Shown here one piece after another: positions 24,451 through 33,501 of a stretch of DNA of 64,000 bases (position 1 is the stretch's first letter; each line of letters starts with the position of its first letter). Position numbers and translations under genes: made by a program. Source of the DNA: an uncultured Pseudomonadota bacterium (lineage in GTDB: Bacteria; Myxococcota_A; UBA796; CAJQPC01); contig CAJXRZ010000006.1 in NCBI GenBank assembly GCA_913060515.1, positions 1 through 64,000 of the forward strand. Direction: 5' to 3'. The notes under the pieces were generated by a model. It worked only from the letters and a program-made list of their open reading frames with translations. It made no database searches and was not told the DNA's origin.

Positions 24451-25086
24451 ATGTCGGGCGAGACCCAAGATTCGGCGCAGGACAAGGTCGTTGACCTTCA
24501 CCCCGAACAACAAGAGGAGATGGCCGAGGAGGCCGCTCCTGCTGCACCGGAGCTCACCCCTCTGGAGAAGCTCCAAGTGGAGCTCGACACCACCACGGCC
24601 CGTCTCAAGACGGTCAGCGCGGGCTACCTGAAGGTGCAGGAAGAGATGACCGCCTTCAAGGCACGCCTGGAGCGACAGGCGGCCCTCAAGGAGCAGATCC
24701 TCAAGGGGGATGTGGTCTCCAAGCTCTTTGAGCCCCTGGAGAACCTGCGCCGCAGCATCGACGCGCTGGAGCGTGGCGGCGTGGACAAGGAAGTGCTTGG
24801 CGGCGTGAACGCCACCCACAAGGGCTTCCTGGAAGGCTTCAAGAAGATGGGCTTGGAGGAGATCGGCGCTCAAGGCGAGCGCTTCGATCCCAACCAGCAC
24901 GAGGCGCTCACCACCATGCCCGTGACCGAGGCCGCCCTGGATGACAAGGTCGTTCAGGTCTTCTCCGCTGGCTACCGCGTCGGTACCCGCGTGATTCGCC
25001 CTGCTCGTGTCGTGGTCGGGGCCTACACCGCTCCTCCTGAGCCCGAACCTGAGAGCGAGCAAGACGACTCTGAGTCCGAAGCCTGA
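24451..25086 (+). CDS. grpE: GrpE nucleotide exchange factor
   Basis: 211 residues. A long N-terminal coiled coil (LTPLEKLQVELDTTTARLKTV) is followed by the C-terminal beta domain with FDPNQHEALTTMPV and GYRVGTRVIRPARVVVG, the GrpE signature. It drives ADP release from DnaK. The usual dnaK/dnaJ/hrcA neighbours are absent; trmL follows within three bases. The C-terminus is unusually acidic (EPEPESEQDDSESEA). Confidence 0.93.
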   Translation: MSGETQDSAQDKVVDLHPEQQEEMAEEAAPAAPELTPLEKLQVELDTTTARLKTVSAGYLKVQEEMTAFKARLERQAALKEQILKGDVVSKLFEPLENLRRSIDALERGGVDKEVLGGVNATHKGFLEGFKKMGLEEIGAQGERFDPNQHEALTTMPVTEAALDDKVVQVFSAGYRVGTRVIRPARVVVGAYTAPPEPEPESEQDDSESEA

Positions 25087-25089
25087 GCT

Positions 25090-25581
25090 TTGGGGCGTCT
25101 TCACATTGCCTTGATCGCGCCTGAGATTCCCGGGAACACGGGGAACATCGGGCGCCTGAGCATCGGCATCGATGCCTGCCTGCACTTGGTTCACCCCTTG
25201 GGCTTCTCCACCAGCGAGAAGGCTGTGCGTCGGGCTGGCATCGACCACTGGAAACACGTTCAGCTCCAAGAGCACGCCGACGTCAAGAGCTTCCTGGCCT
25301 GGGTGGGAGAGCGGCCCATGGCCTGCCTCTCGGCGCGCGGCCAGCAGCCCTACACGGCGATGCCCGTCCCCGAAGAGCTGGTCTTGGTCTTTGGCTGTGA
25401 GTCCAAGGGCTTGCCCCAGGACTGGGTAGAGCGTTTCGGTGCCTATCGAATCCCTTCACCTGGACCGGTACGCAGCTTAAACCTGTCCAATGCTGTCGCG
25501 GTCGTGGCCTACCACGCTCTGTCCCAGATGGAGCCGGCCTTGTTCGCTGCGCAGGATTTGCCGGGAGGACCCAGTGTCTGA
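25090..25581 (+). CDS. trmL: tRNA (cytidine(34)-2'-O)-methyltransferase, SPOUT family
   Basis: 163 residues, probably from TTG 25090. IALIAPEIPGNTGNIGRL is the first SPOUT motif; VFGCESKGLPQ and IPSPGPVRSLNLSNAVAVVAYHAL are the knotted SAM-binding motifs of the TrmL/YibK branch. It methylates the wobble nucleotide of tRNA-Leu isoacceptors. Its end overlaps the manC start by eight bases. Confidence 0.88.
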   Translation: MGRLHIALIAPEIPGNTGNIGRLSIGIDACLHLVHPLGFSTSEKAVRRAGIDHWKHVQLQEHADVKSFLAWVGERPMACLSARGQQPYTAMPVPEELVLVFGCESKGLPQDWVERFGAYRIPSPGPVRSLNLSNAVAVVAYHALSQMEPALFAAQDLPGGPSV

Positions 25582-26632
25582 TCTCTACGCTCTGGTCATC
25601 GCCGGCGGCGTGGGGGCGCGTTTCTGGCCTCGCTCGCGGCGGGATCGACCCAAGCAGTGCCTGCAGATCGATGCTGGCGGCTCGCTGATTCGTCGCACGG
25701 TCGACCGGCTTGCTCCCCTGATCCCACCGGAGCGTGTCTTTGTGGTCACCGCGGCCTCGATGGCGCAAGCGCTCTCGGAGCAGCTGCCGGAGATTCCCAA
25801 AGAGCGGATCTTGGTGGAGCCCGCAGGACGAAACACGGCCGCTGCGGTCGGGTGGGGGAGCGCTGCGATCGCCGCTCAGGTTGGCGGCAATCCCACCATT
25901 GCCGTTTTGCCAGCCGATCACATCATCCGGGATCACGGCGAGCTGCGGGCACTCCTTGCGGACGCGGCCTTGGCTGCTCAACAGGGCGCGTTGCTGACCT
26001 TGGGGATCGACCCCACCCGGGCGGAGACGGGCTTTGGCTACCTGGAGCTTGGACCGGAGACCGGACGCCACGGCCGACACGTCTTCCGGCGAGTCGCCCG
26101 CTTCGTAGAGAAGCCAGATGCGCCCACTGCCCAGCGCTACCTGGATGGCGGACGGCATCTCTGGAATGCCGGGATGTTCGTATTCCAGGCCAGCAGCTTG
26201 GCCGGGGCCTTTCAGGAACACCTCCCTGAAATGTGGCCCAAGATTCAGGCCTTGGTGGCCCACCCAGAGCGCCTGGCGTCGATCTATCCCACCCTGCAGA
26301 AGATCAGCTTCGACGTAGGCATCATGGAGAAGGCCGAACACGTGCTCACCACCCGGGCCGCGATGGGTTGGTCCGATCTCGGAAGCTGGGAGGCTGTCGC
26401 CGAACACCTCCCGGAGCTGCCTGGTGGTCGTGGATTGGGTCGGGTGGTGGCCATCGACTCCCACGATAATGTCGTTCACGCGCCTGGGAAGGTGGTGGCC
26501 CTGTTGGGGGTCAGCGACCTTGTCATCGTGGATACCGGCGACGCCCTGTTGATTTGCCCTCGGGATCAAGCCCAGCGGGTCCGCGAGGTCCACCAGCGTC
26601 TGCAGGACGCCGGCTTGGAAGACCTCCTTTGA
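25574..26632 (+). CDS. manC: mannose-1-phosphate guanylyltransferase
   Basis: 352 residues from GTG 25574 (GGGAGGA upstream). It is the single-domain form, without the phosphomannose-isomerase domain of larger ManC. The nucleotide-binding signature GGVGARFWPRSRRDRPKQ, EPAGRNTAAAV, ADHIIRD, FVEKPD and LWNAGMFVF are present. It makes GDP-mannose from GTP and mannose-1-phosphate, the first committed step toward GDP-rhamnose by gmd and rmd downstream. Confidence 0.93.
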   Translation: MSDLYALVIAGGVGARFWPRSRRDRPKQCLQIDAGGSLIRRTVDRLAPLIPPERVFVVTAASMAQALSEQLPEIPKERILVEPAGRNTAAAVGWGSAAIAAQVGGNPTIAVLPADHIIRDHGELRALLADAALAAQQGALLTLGIDPTRAETGFGYLELGPETGRHGRHVFRRVARFVEKPDAPTAQRYLDGGRHLWNAGMFVFQASSLAGAFQEHLPEMWPKIQALVAHPERLASIYPTLQKISFDVGIMEKAEHVLTTRAAMGWSDLGSWEAVAEHLPELPGGRGLGRVVAIDSHDNVVHAPGKVVALLGVSDLVIVDTGDALLICPRDQAQRVREVHQRLQDAGLEDLL

Positions 26633-26691
26633 CGTGCCCTGGTCCAAGCGTCCGCATGGGGGTGCTACCGTCTGAACATCTCGGAGAGCCC

Positions 26692-27108
26692 ATGTCTCAG
26701 CAATTCGCTACTCGGTCCGCACTGCTCTTGGCCTGCGGCTTCTTGCCCCTGATGGTGGCCTGCGGTCCCGGTGACATCACCGCTCAGGCCAATCAGGACC
26801 CCTGCCAGAACATCGATCTGGACGACCCGCCCGAGGTCGGTCTGGAGGCAGAGAGCGACGCCAACGCGGTCACCGTCACGCGCATGCCCATCTTTATGGA
26901 TTGCGCGGCAAACTTCGATCCCACGGTCGAGCCCGAAGGGGACGTGCTGCGGGTCTACGAGCAGTGGGAAGGGGAGGAAGGCAACTGCTGCTTTCAGCTC
27001 AGCTTGGGCATCAAGGCGGAGAACTCCGGCGCTGAGATCCAGGTGGAGTGGTTTGACCCCTCGGACGAGAGCAGTCCAGCCCACACCCTCACGGTCACCA
27101 CCCCCTGA
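26692..27108 (+). CDS. small lipoprotein inside the GDP-sugar operon
   Basis: 138 residues from ATG 26692 with GGAGAG upstream. The signal peptide ends MVACG (lipobox VAC, Cys24). The mature part is acidic with four further Cys (DPCQN, MDCAAN, GNCCFQ) and a beta-sandwich-like pattern. No family is recognised. Its position between manC and gmd, five bases from gmd, suggests co-expression with surface-sugar synthesis. Confidence 0.65.
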   Translation: MSQQFATRSALLLACGFLPLMVACGPGDITAQANQDPCQNIDLDDPPEVGLEAESDANAVTVTRMPIFMDCAANFDPTVEPEGDVLRVYEQWEGEEGNCCFQLSLGIKAENSGAEIQVEWFDPSDESSPAHTLTVTTP

Positions 27109-27113
27109 GTCCA

Positions 27114-28076
27114 GTGCCTAAGACCGCCCTCATCACCGGAATCACCGGCCAGGACGGGTCCTATCTGGCCGAGCAGCTGCTCGACCAAGGCCTTCGTGTG
27201 GTCGGGATGCACCGTCGCCTCAGCGCCCCCAACCACTGGCGAATCGCACACTTGGCCGGACGTCTGGAGCTTCGCAGCGCCGATCTGCACGACCAGGGCT
27301 CGATCTGGGATCTCTTGGAAGAGGTGCGTCCCGACGAGATCTACAACCTCGCCGCTCAGTCCTTCGTCCCGACCAGCTTCTCGCAGCCGATTCTCACCGC
27401 CGAGGCCACCGGTCTTGGCTTGGTGCGGCTCTTGGAAGGCGTTCGCAGGATCTGCCCCAAAGCCCGGGTCTACCAAGCCAGCTCCTCTGAGATGTTCGGC
27501 AACTCACCGGATTGTCCCCAGGACGAGGACAGCCACTTCGTGCCCGCTAGCCCATACGCCTGCGCCAAGGTCTACGCGCACCACATGGTGAACAACTACC
27601 GCGAAGCCTACGGGCTCTTTGCGGTCAGCGGCATCCTGTTCAACCACGAGTCTCCGCGCCGAGGGCCAGAGTTTCTGACCCGAAAGGTGGCCATGGCTGC
27701 TGCGCGGATCAAGCGGGGAGAGCAGGCGTACCTGCAACTCGGAGACCTGACCCCGCGGCGCGACTGGGGTTTTGCTGGGGACTACACCCAGGCCATGCAG
27801 GCCATGCTGCGCACCGAGCAGCCACAGGACTTCGTGGTCGCGACTGGCCAGGACCACTCGGTGCAGGATTGGGTTCAGGCCAGCTTCGAGGCGGTGGACT
27901 TGGACTGGCGTGACTACGTGCGACAAGACCCAGCACTTCTGCGGAAGAGCGAGGTACGACGCCTGAAAGGGCGCGCTACCCGCGCACGGGAGGTCCTGGG
28001 CTGGCAGCCCCAGGTCGACTTCCAGGGCTTGGTTGAGATGATGGTTCATGCCGAGCTGCAGCGCGTGGACGCGTGA
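27114..28076 (+). CDS. gmd: GDP-mannose 4,6-dehydratase
   Basis: 320 residues from GTG 27114. The NAD(P)-binding motif GITGQDGSYLAEQLL, then DLHDQGSIWDLLEEVRPDEIYNLAAQSFV, QASSSEMFG (catalytic Ser/Glu region), YACAKVYAHHMVNNYRE (YxxxK) and NHESPRRGPEFLTRK are canonical. It converts GDP-mannose to GDP-4-keto-6-deoxymannose, the substrate for the next gene. The 3' end overlaps rmd by four bases (GTGA). Confidence 0.95.
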   Translation: MPKTALITGITGQDGSYLAEQLLDQGLRVVGMHRRLSAPNHWRIAHLAGRLELRSADLHDQGSIWDLLEEVRPDEIYNLAAQSFVPTSFSQPILTAEATGLGLVRLLEGVRRICPKARVYQASSSEMFGNSPDCPQDEDSHFVPASPYACAKVYAHHMVNNYREAYGLFAVSGILFNHESPRRGPEFLTRKVAMAAARIKRGEQAYLQLGDLTPRRDWGFAGDYTQAMQAMLRTEQPQDFVVATGQDHSVQDWVQASFEAVDLDWRDYVRQDPALLRKSEVRRLKGRATRAREVLGWQPQVDFQGLVEMMVHAELQRVDA

Positions 28077-28933
28077 AGACCCTGGTGACAGGGGGCTCTG
28101 GTTTTCTGGGGCAACACCTCCTCCCTCTGCTGGAGGAAGATCAGGTGTGGGCGCCGTCTTCTGGGGAGCTGAACTTGGCGGACCCGCTTGCGGTCGCGCA
28201 GGCGGTGGCCGAGTTCAAGCCTGAGCGGGTCTTTCACTTGGGCGCACTGACCTCGCCAAAGGCAGCCAGCATGGACCCGGACCGTGCGGTGCTGGTCAAC
28301 GTGGGTGGCACCCGCTCGCTGTGCCAAGCCATGCTCGCCCACACGCCTTCTGCGCGTCTGGTGCATGTGAGCACCTGTCATGTCTACGGCAGGCCCTTGC
28401 GAAACCCGGTGACCGAGGCCCACCCCTTGAACCCGGTGGGGGCCTATGCCCAGAGCAAGGCGGCCGCCGAAGCCGAAGTTCAGGCTGTGGTCTCAGAGGG
28501 CTTTGACGCCGTGATCGTGCGGCCCTTCAACCTCTTTGGGCCCGGTCAGTCTACCGACTACGCCTTGGCGGACTGGTGTGCCCAGAGCGTCTCCGGGCGT
28601 CACCACATCTTGTGTGGGGACCTGGACATTGAACGCGACTACTTGGACGTCCGAGACGCTGCCCAAGGCCTGCTGCTCATCGCAAAGCGGGGACTAAAAG
28701 GGGGGGCCTACAACCTCTGTCGTGGCCACGCTGAGCCTTTGCGCTACTTGATGGCCTTGGTCGCTCCAGGGTGTGAGCCCCACGTTGAGCCCGGGCGCTT
28801 GCGCGCAGACCCCGTTGCAAAGCTGCAAGGCTCACGCAGAAAAGCCGGCGCCCTGGGATGGGGACCGGCTTTCAGCTTGGAGCAGACTGCAGTTGACCTG
28901 CGTCTCTACCTGTCTTCGCGAACGTCCATCTGA
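28073..28933 (+). CDS. rmd: NAD-dependent reductase, probable GDP-6-deoxy-D-mannose reductase
   Basis: 286 residues from GTG 28073. This is an extended SDR: TLVTGGSGFLGQHLL, FHLGALTS, VHVSTCHVYG and YAQSKAAAEAEV (YxxxK), plus RPFNLFGPGQ and RDYLDVRDAA, as in RmlD/Rmd-like enzymes. Coupling to gmd points to reduction of the 4-keto intermediate to GDP-D-rhamnose. GDP-fucose synthase or another epimerase is the main alternative. Its last 28 bases overlap the convergent lipoprotein gene. Confidence 0.82.
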   Translation: MKTLVTGGSGFLGQHLLPLLEEDQVWAPSSGELNLADPLAVAQAVAEFKPERVFHLGALTSPKAASMDPDRAVLVNVGGTRSLCQAMLAHTPSARLVHVSTCHVYGRPLRNPVTEAHPLNPVGAYAQSKAAAEAEVQAVVSEGFDAVIVRPFNLFGPGQSTDYALADWCAQSVSGRHHILCGDLDIERDYLDVRDAAQGLLLIAKRGLKGGAYNLCRGHAEPLRYLMALVAPGCEPHVEPGRLRADPVAKLQGSRRKAGALGWGPAFSLEQTAVDLRLYLSSRTSI

Positions 28934-29472
28934 CCGTCGCCGTCGATGTCGCGGCCGACCTTGGCCACTTGGCCCTTGTCGTTGAAGTACTCCCAGTAGT
29001 CGACCTTGCCGTCGCCGGTGGTGTCGCGTTCCTTGCGGCGAACTTGGCCGTTCTCGTAGTACTTGAACAGGTCCCAGGTACCGTCGAACTCGGTGTCCAC
29101 TTCGGAGAAGACCCGGCGGCCACCTTGGTAGTGGTCGATCACGTCGACGTTTCCGTCAAAGTCACCGTCGATCTCTTCACGGGAGAGGGCGCCTGACTCG
29201 TCGAAGAAGCTGGTCATGTCGATTCGACCATCCCAGTTCAGGTCGATCTCGCGCTTGACCAGGAGGCGGCCGGCAGCAGTGCGCTCGCGGTAGTAGTTGA
29301 AGATGTCTGCACGCCCGTCGGAGTTCAGGTCCACCTCCACCAGGACCAGTCCGTCCTCGGTTGGGCGCTCTACGACTGGACGCAGTGGGTCGGCGGACGC
29401 AGGGTCCTCCTTGCCTGCGCAGCCGGAGACAAAAGCAACGAGGGCCAACAGCCCGATCCATGGATTCCGCAT
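28906..29472 (-). CDS. EF-hand-like repeat lipoprotein
   Basis: 188 residues from ATG 29472 (GGAG six bases upstream). The signal peptide ends FVSGC (Cys18). The mature chain has at least five acidic Asp-rich loops of dockerin/EF-hand type, each preceding an aromatic strand: DLNSDGRADIFNYY, DLNWDGRIDMTSFF, DGDFDGNVDVIDHY, DTTGDGKVDYWEYF, DIDGDGQMDV. It is probably a Ca2+-stabilised surface protein; the partner is unknown. It overlaps the 3' end of rmd on the opposite strand by 28 bases. Confidence 0.75.
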   Translation of the reverse strand: MRNPWIGLLALVAFVSGCAGKEDPASADPLRPVVERPTEDGLVLVEVDLNSDGRADIFNYYRERTAAGRLLVKREIDLNWDGRIDMTSFFDESGALSREEIDGDFDGNVDVIDHYQGGRRVFSEVDTEFDGTWDLFKYYENGQVRRKERDTTGDGKVDYWEYFNDKGQVAKVGRDIDGDGQMDVREDR

Positions 29473-29642
29473 CAATACTCCGCCAATGGCCACGGTGAAC
29501 CCCTGGAGCATAGTCCGGGGGGAGAGGCCACACAATCTTGGAGTCCTCATATCGCACTATCGACCCCCAAGCTTGAGGCTGAGCGGTGCCGGGTCAGCAG
29601 CGTGTTAGTCTGGCCCGGTCCAAGAGTGGACTGGGAGCGGCC

Positions 29643-30797
29643 GTGAGCCAAGGCAACAAGCACCTGATCTTGGTGGACGACGAGCCGGTCATCCTTCAGA
29701 TTCTCAGCACCGTCTTTGCTGGCAGTGCGTACCGCGTCAGTCTCTGCAAGAACGGGGCGGAGGCGGCCGAGATCATCCGCAGCCAAGGCGTGGATCTGCT
29801 CGTGACGGACAAGAACCTGCCCGACATCAGCGGTCTGGAACTCTTGGCCCTGGCGCGCGAGGTGAATCCACTCTCGGAGACGCTCATCATCACGGGCTAC
29901 GGCAGCCTGGAGACGGCGATGCAGGCGCTGGAGCTGGATGCCTTCGACTACATCCTCAAGCCCCTCAACAACGTCTTTGAGATCAAGCGCAAGGTGCAGC
30001 GCGCATCTGAGAAGCAGGACATACGAGCAGAAAACCTGCGCCTGCTGGCCGACTTGCAGAGCAAGAACCACGCTCTGGAGGAGGCGCTGCAGGACGCCCA
30101 GAACCTGCAAACGGAGCTGATTCAGTCCGAGAAGCTGGCTGGCATTGGGACGCTGGCGGCCGGCATCGCGCACGAGGTCAGCTCACCGCTCTTCGGCATC
30201 ATGGGCTTGGCCGAAGCCATCGTCGAAGAAGACGCCCTGGACCTTTGCCACGACTACGCCCGTGAGATCGTCGAGTACAGCCAGAGCATCCGCGACATTG
30301 TCGTGGAGCTCAGTTCCTATAGCCGCGCGAGCGCCAGCGAATACTTGACCACGGTCGAGCTGAGCAAGGTGGTGGACGACACGTTGCGCTTGGTGGAGCG
30401 CAGCGCGAACACCGAAGGCGTCGCCTTGAGCTCCGATGTCGCCAGCGGGCTCTACGTGCAGGCGCGCACCAATGAAGTGCAGCAGGTCTTTGTGAACCTG
30501 GTCAAAAACGCGGTCGAGGCCATGGAAGGGCGTGAGGGGGCCACTGTCCTCGTCACCGCCGGTGCGGACGAGCGCACCGTCTGGGCAGCGGTCCAGGACA
30601 ACGGTCCAGGCATTCCGGCCGAGAAGACCTCTCTGGTCTTCGACCCCTTCTACACGACCAAAGCCCCGGGCAAGGGCACCGGTCTTGGCTTGAACATCGT
30701 CTACCGTATTCTCACCAAGTACAGAGGCACGGTCAGCGTCGAGTCGGTCGTAGGGGAGGGGACCCGTTTTCTGGTCAGCTTCCCCAAAGAGGACTGA
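29643..30797 (+). CDS. receiver-histidine kinase fusion (REC-HisKA-HATPase)
   Basis: 384 residues from GTG 29643 (GGGAG five bases upstream). The N-terminal receiver domain has acidic pocket LVDDEP, phospho-acceptor D56 (LVTDKNLPD) and ITGYGS. A coiled coil follows, then the phospho-acceptor helix with H177 (AGIAHEVSSPLFGI), and an HATPase with N-box NLVKNAVEAM, DNGPGIPAE and GKGTGLGLNIVYR. There is no membrane segment, so this is a soluble kinase that can itself be controlled by phosphotransfer. It is the first gene of a seven-gene plus-strand block with two more kinases and envelope proteins. Confidence 0.9.
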   Translation: MSQGNKHLILVDDEPVILQILSTVFAGSAYRVSLCKNGAEAAEIIRSQGVDLLVTDKNLPDISGLELLALAREVNPLSETLIITGYGSLETAMQALELDAFDYILKPLNNVFEIKRKVQRASEKQDIRAENLRLLADLQSKNHALEEALQDAQNLQTELIQSEKLAGIGTLAAGIAHEVSSPLFGIMGLAEAIVEEDALDLCHDYAREIVEYSQSIRDIVVELSSYSRASASEYLTTVELSKVVDDTLRLVERSANTEGVALSSDVASGLYVQARTNEVQQVFVNLVKNAVEAMEGREGATVLVTAGADERTVWAAVQDNGPGIPAEKTSLVFDPFYTTKAPGKGTGLGLNIVYRILTKYRGTVSVESVVGEGTRFLVSFPKED

Positions 30798-30803
30798 GCC
30801 AAG

Positions 30804-32582
30804 ATGCGGCTGCGTCCGCGCCTGATTCTGCTCTTCGGGCTCACGACGCTCTTGCCCTTGGTGCTGACGGGCTGGGTCACCGCGACCCTTGGCCGCCAAG
30901 CCAGCATCTCCCAGGCCCGCCAGCTCCATGCACGTCAGTCTCAGACCTTGGCGCTGCTGGCTGGAACGTGGCGGGACGACGCTGTCCGGACCCTGGAGTT
31001 GTCCCTGTCTACTTGGGACGTGGACCAGCTCAGCGCAGCGGAGCTCTCTGGCCTTCAGCGGGTGGTCTACCGACAGCTCGATGCGGTCAATGTCGTGGCC
31101 ACCGTGGACCGTGGTGGAGCGCTTCTTGTTCCGGCGACCTACCTGGACCAGCCGGACTTGGGGGAGGAGCTGGCGCTTCATCAGCGCGTTGAAGCCGCAC
31201 GCCTGCAGGCCTTCCTGGAGCGCATCCCCAAGCCTGCACCGGGCGAACTGGAGGTGGGCGAGGCCTACGATCCCGGAGATGGCCGTGCATGGGTCCTGCC
31301 TGTGGGATTGGCCTCAGCCAGTGGGGCGTCCATTCTCGGTGTAGAGCTCTCCCTCCAGGAGCTGCAGGACAACTTTGAAGACCAGGCTCCGATAGAGGGG
31401 GCTGCGGTGCTCTTGGGCACAGGTCAGCAGGTGTTGGCGGGTGCTGGCCAGAGGCTTCTTCCCGGGCAAGCCACAGCCTGGTTTAGCGGATCCCTGAGCG
31501 GCGATTTGGAGTACGAGGACAGCTCGAAGCGCGCGATCTTGGGCAGCTTCCAGGGAATCGCCGGGACCCCGTGGAGCGTGTTGGTTGCGGTCCCGCGAGA
31601 GCAGGTCACCCGGCCCGGCGATCGCATCGCGGTGCGCTTGGCCTACATCTATCTCTTGGCGCTGGCCCTGGTCGCCGCCACAGCTTGGGTCTCCGCCAAG
31701 CGCATTGCTCAACCTGTGCTGACATTGAAGGGGGCCGCCGAACGCATCGGTGCTGGCCGACTCGGCGAGCAAGTTGAGTTGGAAGGGCGCGATGAAATTG
31801 CTGATTTGGCTCGTAGTTTCAACCGCATGTCCAGTGATTTGAAGCAGCAAGCGGAGACCATCCAAGAGAAGAACCGCGAGATCGAGGGCTTCAACTTGGA
31901 GCTCCAGCAACGGGTGGCCGAGCGGACCAAAGAGCTCCAGCAGTCTCAGGCTCGGCTGGTGCAGTCCTCGCGCATGGCCGCTGTGGCCCAACTTGGCGCG
32001 GGGCTGGCCCACGAACTCAACAACCCCATCGCTGGAATCTTGGGCTTGGCTCAGGTGGCCCAGGTTCAGGAAGAGGGCCGGGAAGAGCTGCTTCAAGCCA
32101 TCGAAGGTGAAGCGCTGCGGTGCCGCGACATCCTGCGCGCCCTTCAGAGGTTTTCGGGGGCGGGCAGCGCAGCCGCGATGCAGCGCATCCATCTCTGGAA
32201 GCTGGTGGCGGAGGTCCTTGGCCTGCTGCGCAGCGGCATGGAGGAGGCGCAGATCCACGTCGACTTGGGTCGAGAGGTCGAAGGCGAGGTGCGCGGGGAT
32301 GCCGCCCTTTTGGGCCAGGCCATCACGCAGCTCCTGCGCTCCTTGCGTGCGAACCTGGCACCTCAAGGCCGTATTGGCATCCAGGGTGTCAGCCGTTTGG
32401 GGGAGCTGGGCCTGGAGCTGACCCTTCAGGGGCCTGCGCGGCCCAGCGACGATGACTGGCTGGCCAGTGGTATGGGCTTCTGGGTCGCCCAACAGGTCTT
32501 GCACGAGCATGGCGGACGCTTGGAAGAGCCCAAACCCGGGACCCGTGTTTGGACGCTCTGGCTGCCCGAGTACCCAACGTAG
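30804..32582 (+). CDS. membrane sensor histidine kinase with atypical ATPase domain
   Basis: 592 residues. TM1 is near residues 6-28 and TM2 near 275-297, enclosing a ~245-residue periplasmic Cache-like sensor. HAMP follows (KRIAQPVLTLKGAAERIGAGRLGEQV), then a long coiled coil and a HisKA helix with H403 (LAHELNNPIAGILG). The C-terminal region lies where HATPase should be but is eroded: the N-box is represented by QAITQLLRSLRAN, and no DxGxG or GxGxG lid is visible. It may not bind ATP by itself and may rely on the first-gene kinase. The gene starts six bases after the REC-kinase stop. Confidence 0.82.
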   Translation: MRLRPRLILLFGLTTLLPLVLTGWVTATLGRQASISQARQLHARQSQTLALLAGTWRDDAVRTLELSLSTWDVDQLSAAELSGLQRVVYRQLDAVNVVATVDRGGALLVPATYLDQPDLGEELALHQRVEAARLQAFLERIPKPAPGELEVGEAYDPGDGRAWVLPVGLASASGASILGVELSLQELQDNFEDQAPIEGAAVLLGTGQQVLAGAGQRLLPGQATAWFSGSLSGDLEYEDSSKRAILGSFQGIAGTPWSVLVAVPREQVTRPGDRIAVRLAYIYLLALALVAATAWVSAKRIAQPVLTLKGAAERIGAGRLGEQVELEGRDEIADLARSFNRMSSDLKQQAETIQEKNREIEGFNLELQQRVAERTKELQQSQARLVQSSRMAAVAQLGAGLAHELNNPIAGILGLAQVAQVQEEGREELLQAIEGEALRCRDILRALQRFSGAGSAAAMQRIHLWKLVAEVLGLLRSGMEEAQIHVDLGREVEGEVRGDAALLGQAITQLLRSLRANLAPQGRIGIQGVSRLGELGLELTLQGPARPSDDDWLASGMGFWVAQQVLHEHGGRLEEPKPGTRVWTLWLPEYPT

Positions 32583-32640
32583 ATCTTACATCTCTGGCCC
32601 TTGGCACCTTGCACAAGCCGTCAGCGGTGTACGATGAGAA

Positions 32641-33501
32641 ATGCGCGACGTGCTCAAGGTCTTGGCGGTCGCAGTGGCCGTGCTGCTGCTGGGCTTCTTA
32701 GGATACCGAGGTCTCTTTGGGGAAGGGGCCGCGGACGGCCTGCGCGTCTCTGAGCTTCAAGGCCAAGTCTTCGTCGTGGGCAGCGAGCGCACGCCCGCAG
32801 CTCTGGGGGATGTGCTCGGGAGCGAGGAGACCCTCGAGTCAGGGGAAGGCGGCCGCGCGGTGCTTTCCTTTGGCAGCGGCGGAGAGCTGACCTTGGAGCC
32901 AGAGACCACGATTCGGGTGCTACCGAGTCAAGGCGACGGACTGCGTATTGAGTTGGATGGTGGCCGTATTCAGGCGACGGTCCGAGACGGAAGCCCCCTG
33001 GGTGTGGTCAGCGGTGGGCGTGAAGTGCGCGCCGACGGCGAGGCGGCGTTCCAAGTCGCCCGCAGCGAGGGGAGCACCTACGTCAGCTCGGAGCGTGGAA
33101 CTTTGGATTTGCGGGGCTTTGGGGACATCACGGAGCTCAACGCCGATGAGGTGGTCGTCGCTCCGGACGGCGGGAGTCCACGTCTGGATCCAGCCTCGCG
33201 TGCGTTGCTTCTGGAGGTCGAGTGGCCCTCGGACGCCGTCCGACGTGAACGCCTGCCGGTGCAAGGACGCGCCGATCCGGGCAGCACGGTCACCCTGCGT
33301 GTTGATGGGGAGCAGGTCGCCCTAGCTGAGGTCGACTCAGAGGGGGAGTGGCAGGCCGAGGTGATGCTCAAAGAAGGGCCAAACGTGCTGGAAGTAGAGA
33401 TCCGGGATCCCCTTGGACGTACCCAGACGATGGAGCAGGTGGTCGATCTGGACACCACGCCGCCGCAGCTAACGGTCGAAGTGGCCGTCTCAGGAGGCTG
33501 A
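32641..33501 (+). CDS. FecR-like domain protein, membrane anchored
   Basis: 286 residues. An N-terminal anchor (VLAVAVAVLLLGFLGY) precedes a FecR-type beta domain at about residues 35-150 (VSELQGQVFVVGSERTPAALGDVL; GRAVLSFGSGGELTLEPETTIRVL; GGRIQATVRDG). An Ig-like domain follows (GRADPGSTVTLRVDGEQVALAEV), ending at a DTTPP linker. FecR domains relay outer-membrane signals to regulators. No cognate anti-sigma or sigma factor is here, so the partner may be the adjacent kinase. It directly abuts the next gene. Confidence 0.75.
   Translation: MRDVLKVLAVAVAVLLLGFLGYRGLFGEGAADGLRVSELQGQVFVVGSERTPAALGDVLGSEETLESGEGGRAVLSFGSGGELTLEPETTIRVLPSQGDGLRIELDGGRIQATVRDGSPLGVVSGGREVRADGEAAFQVARSEGSTYVSSERGTLDLRGFGDITELNADEVVVAPDGGSPRLDPASRALLLEVEWPSDAVRRERLPVQGRADPGSTVTLRVDGEQVALAEVDSEGEWQAEVMLKEGPNVLEVEIRDPLGRTQTMEQVVDLDTTPPQLTVEVAVSGG

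Noticed and set aside
25283-26647. 454-codon minus-strand open frame
   Set aside because: Antisense to trmL and manC, which are unambiguous.
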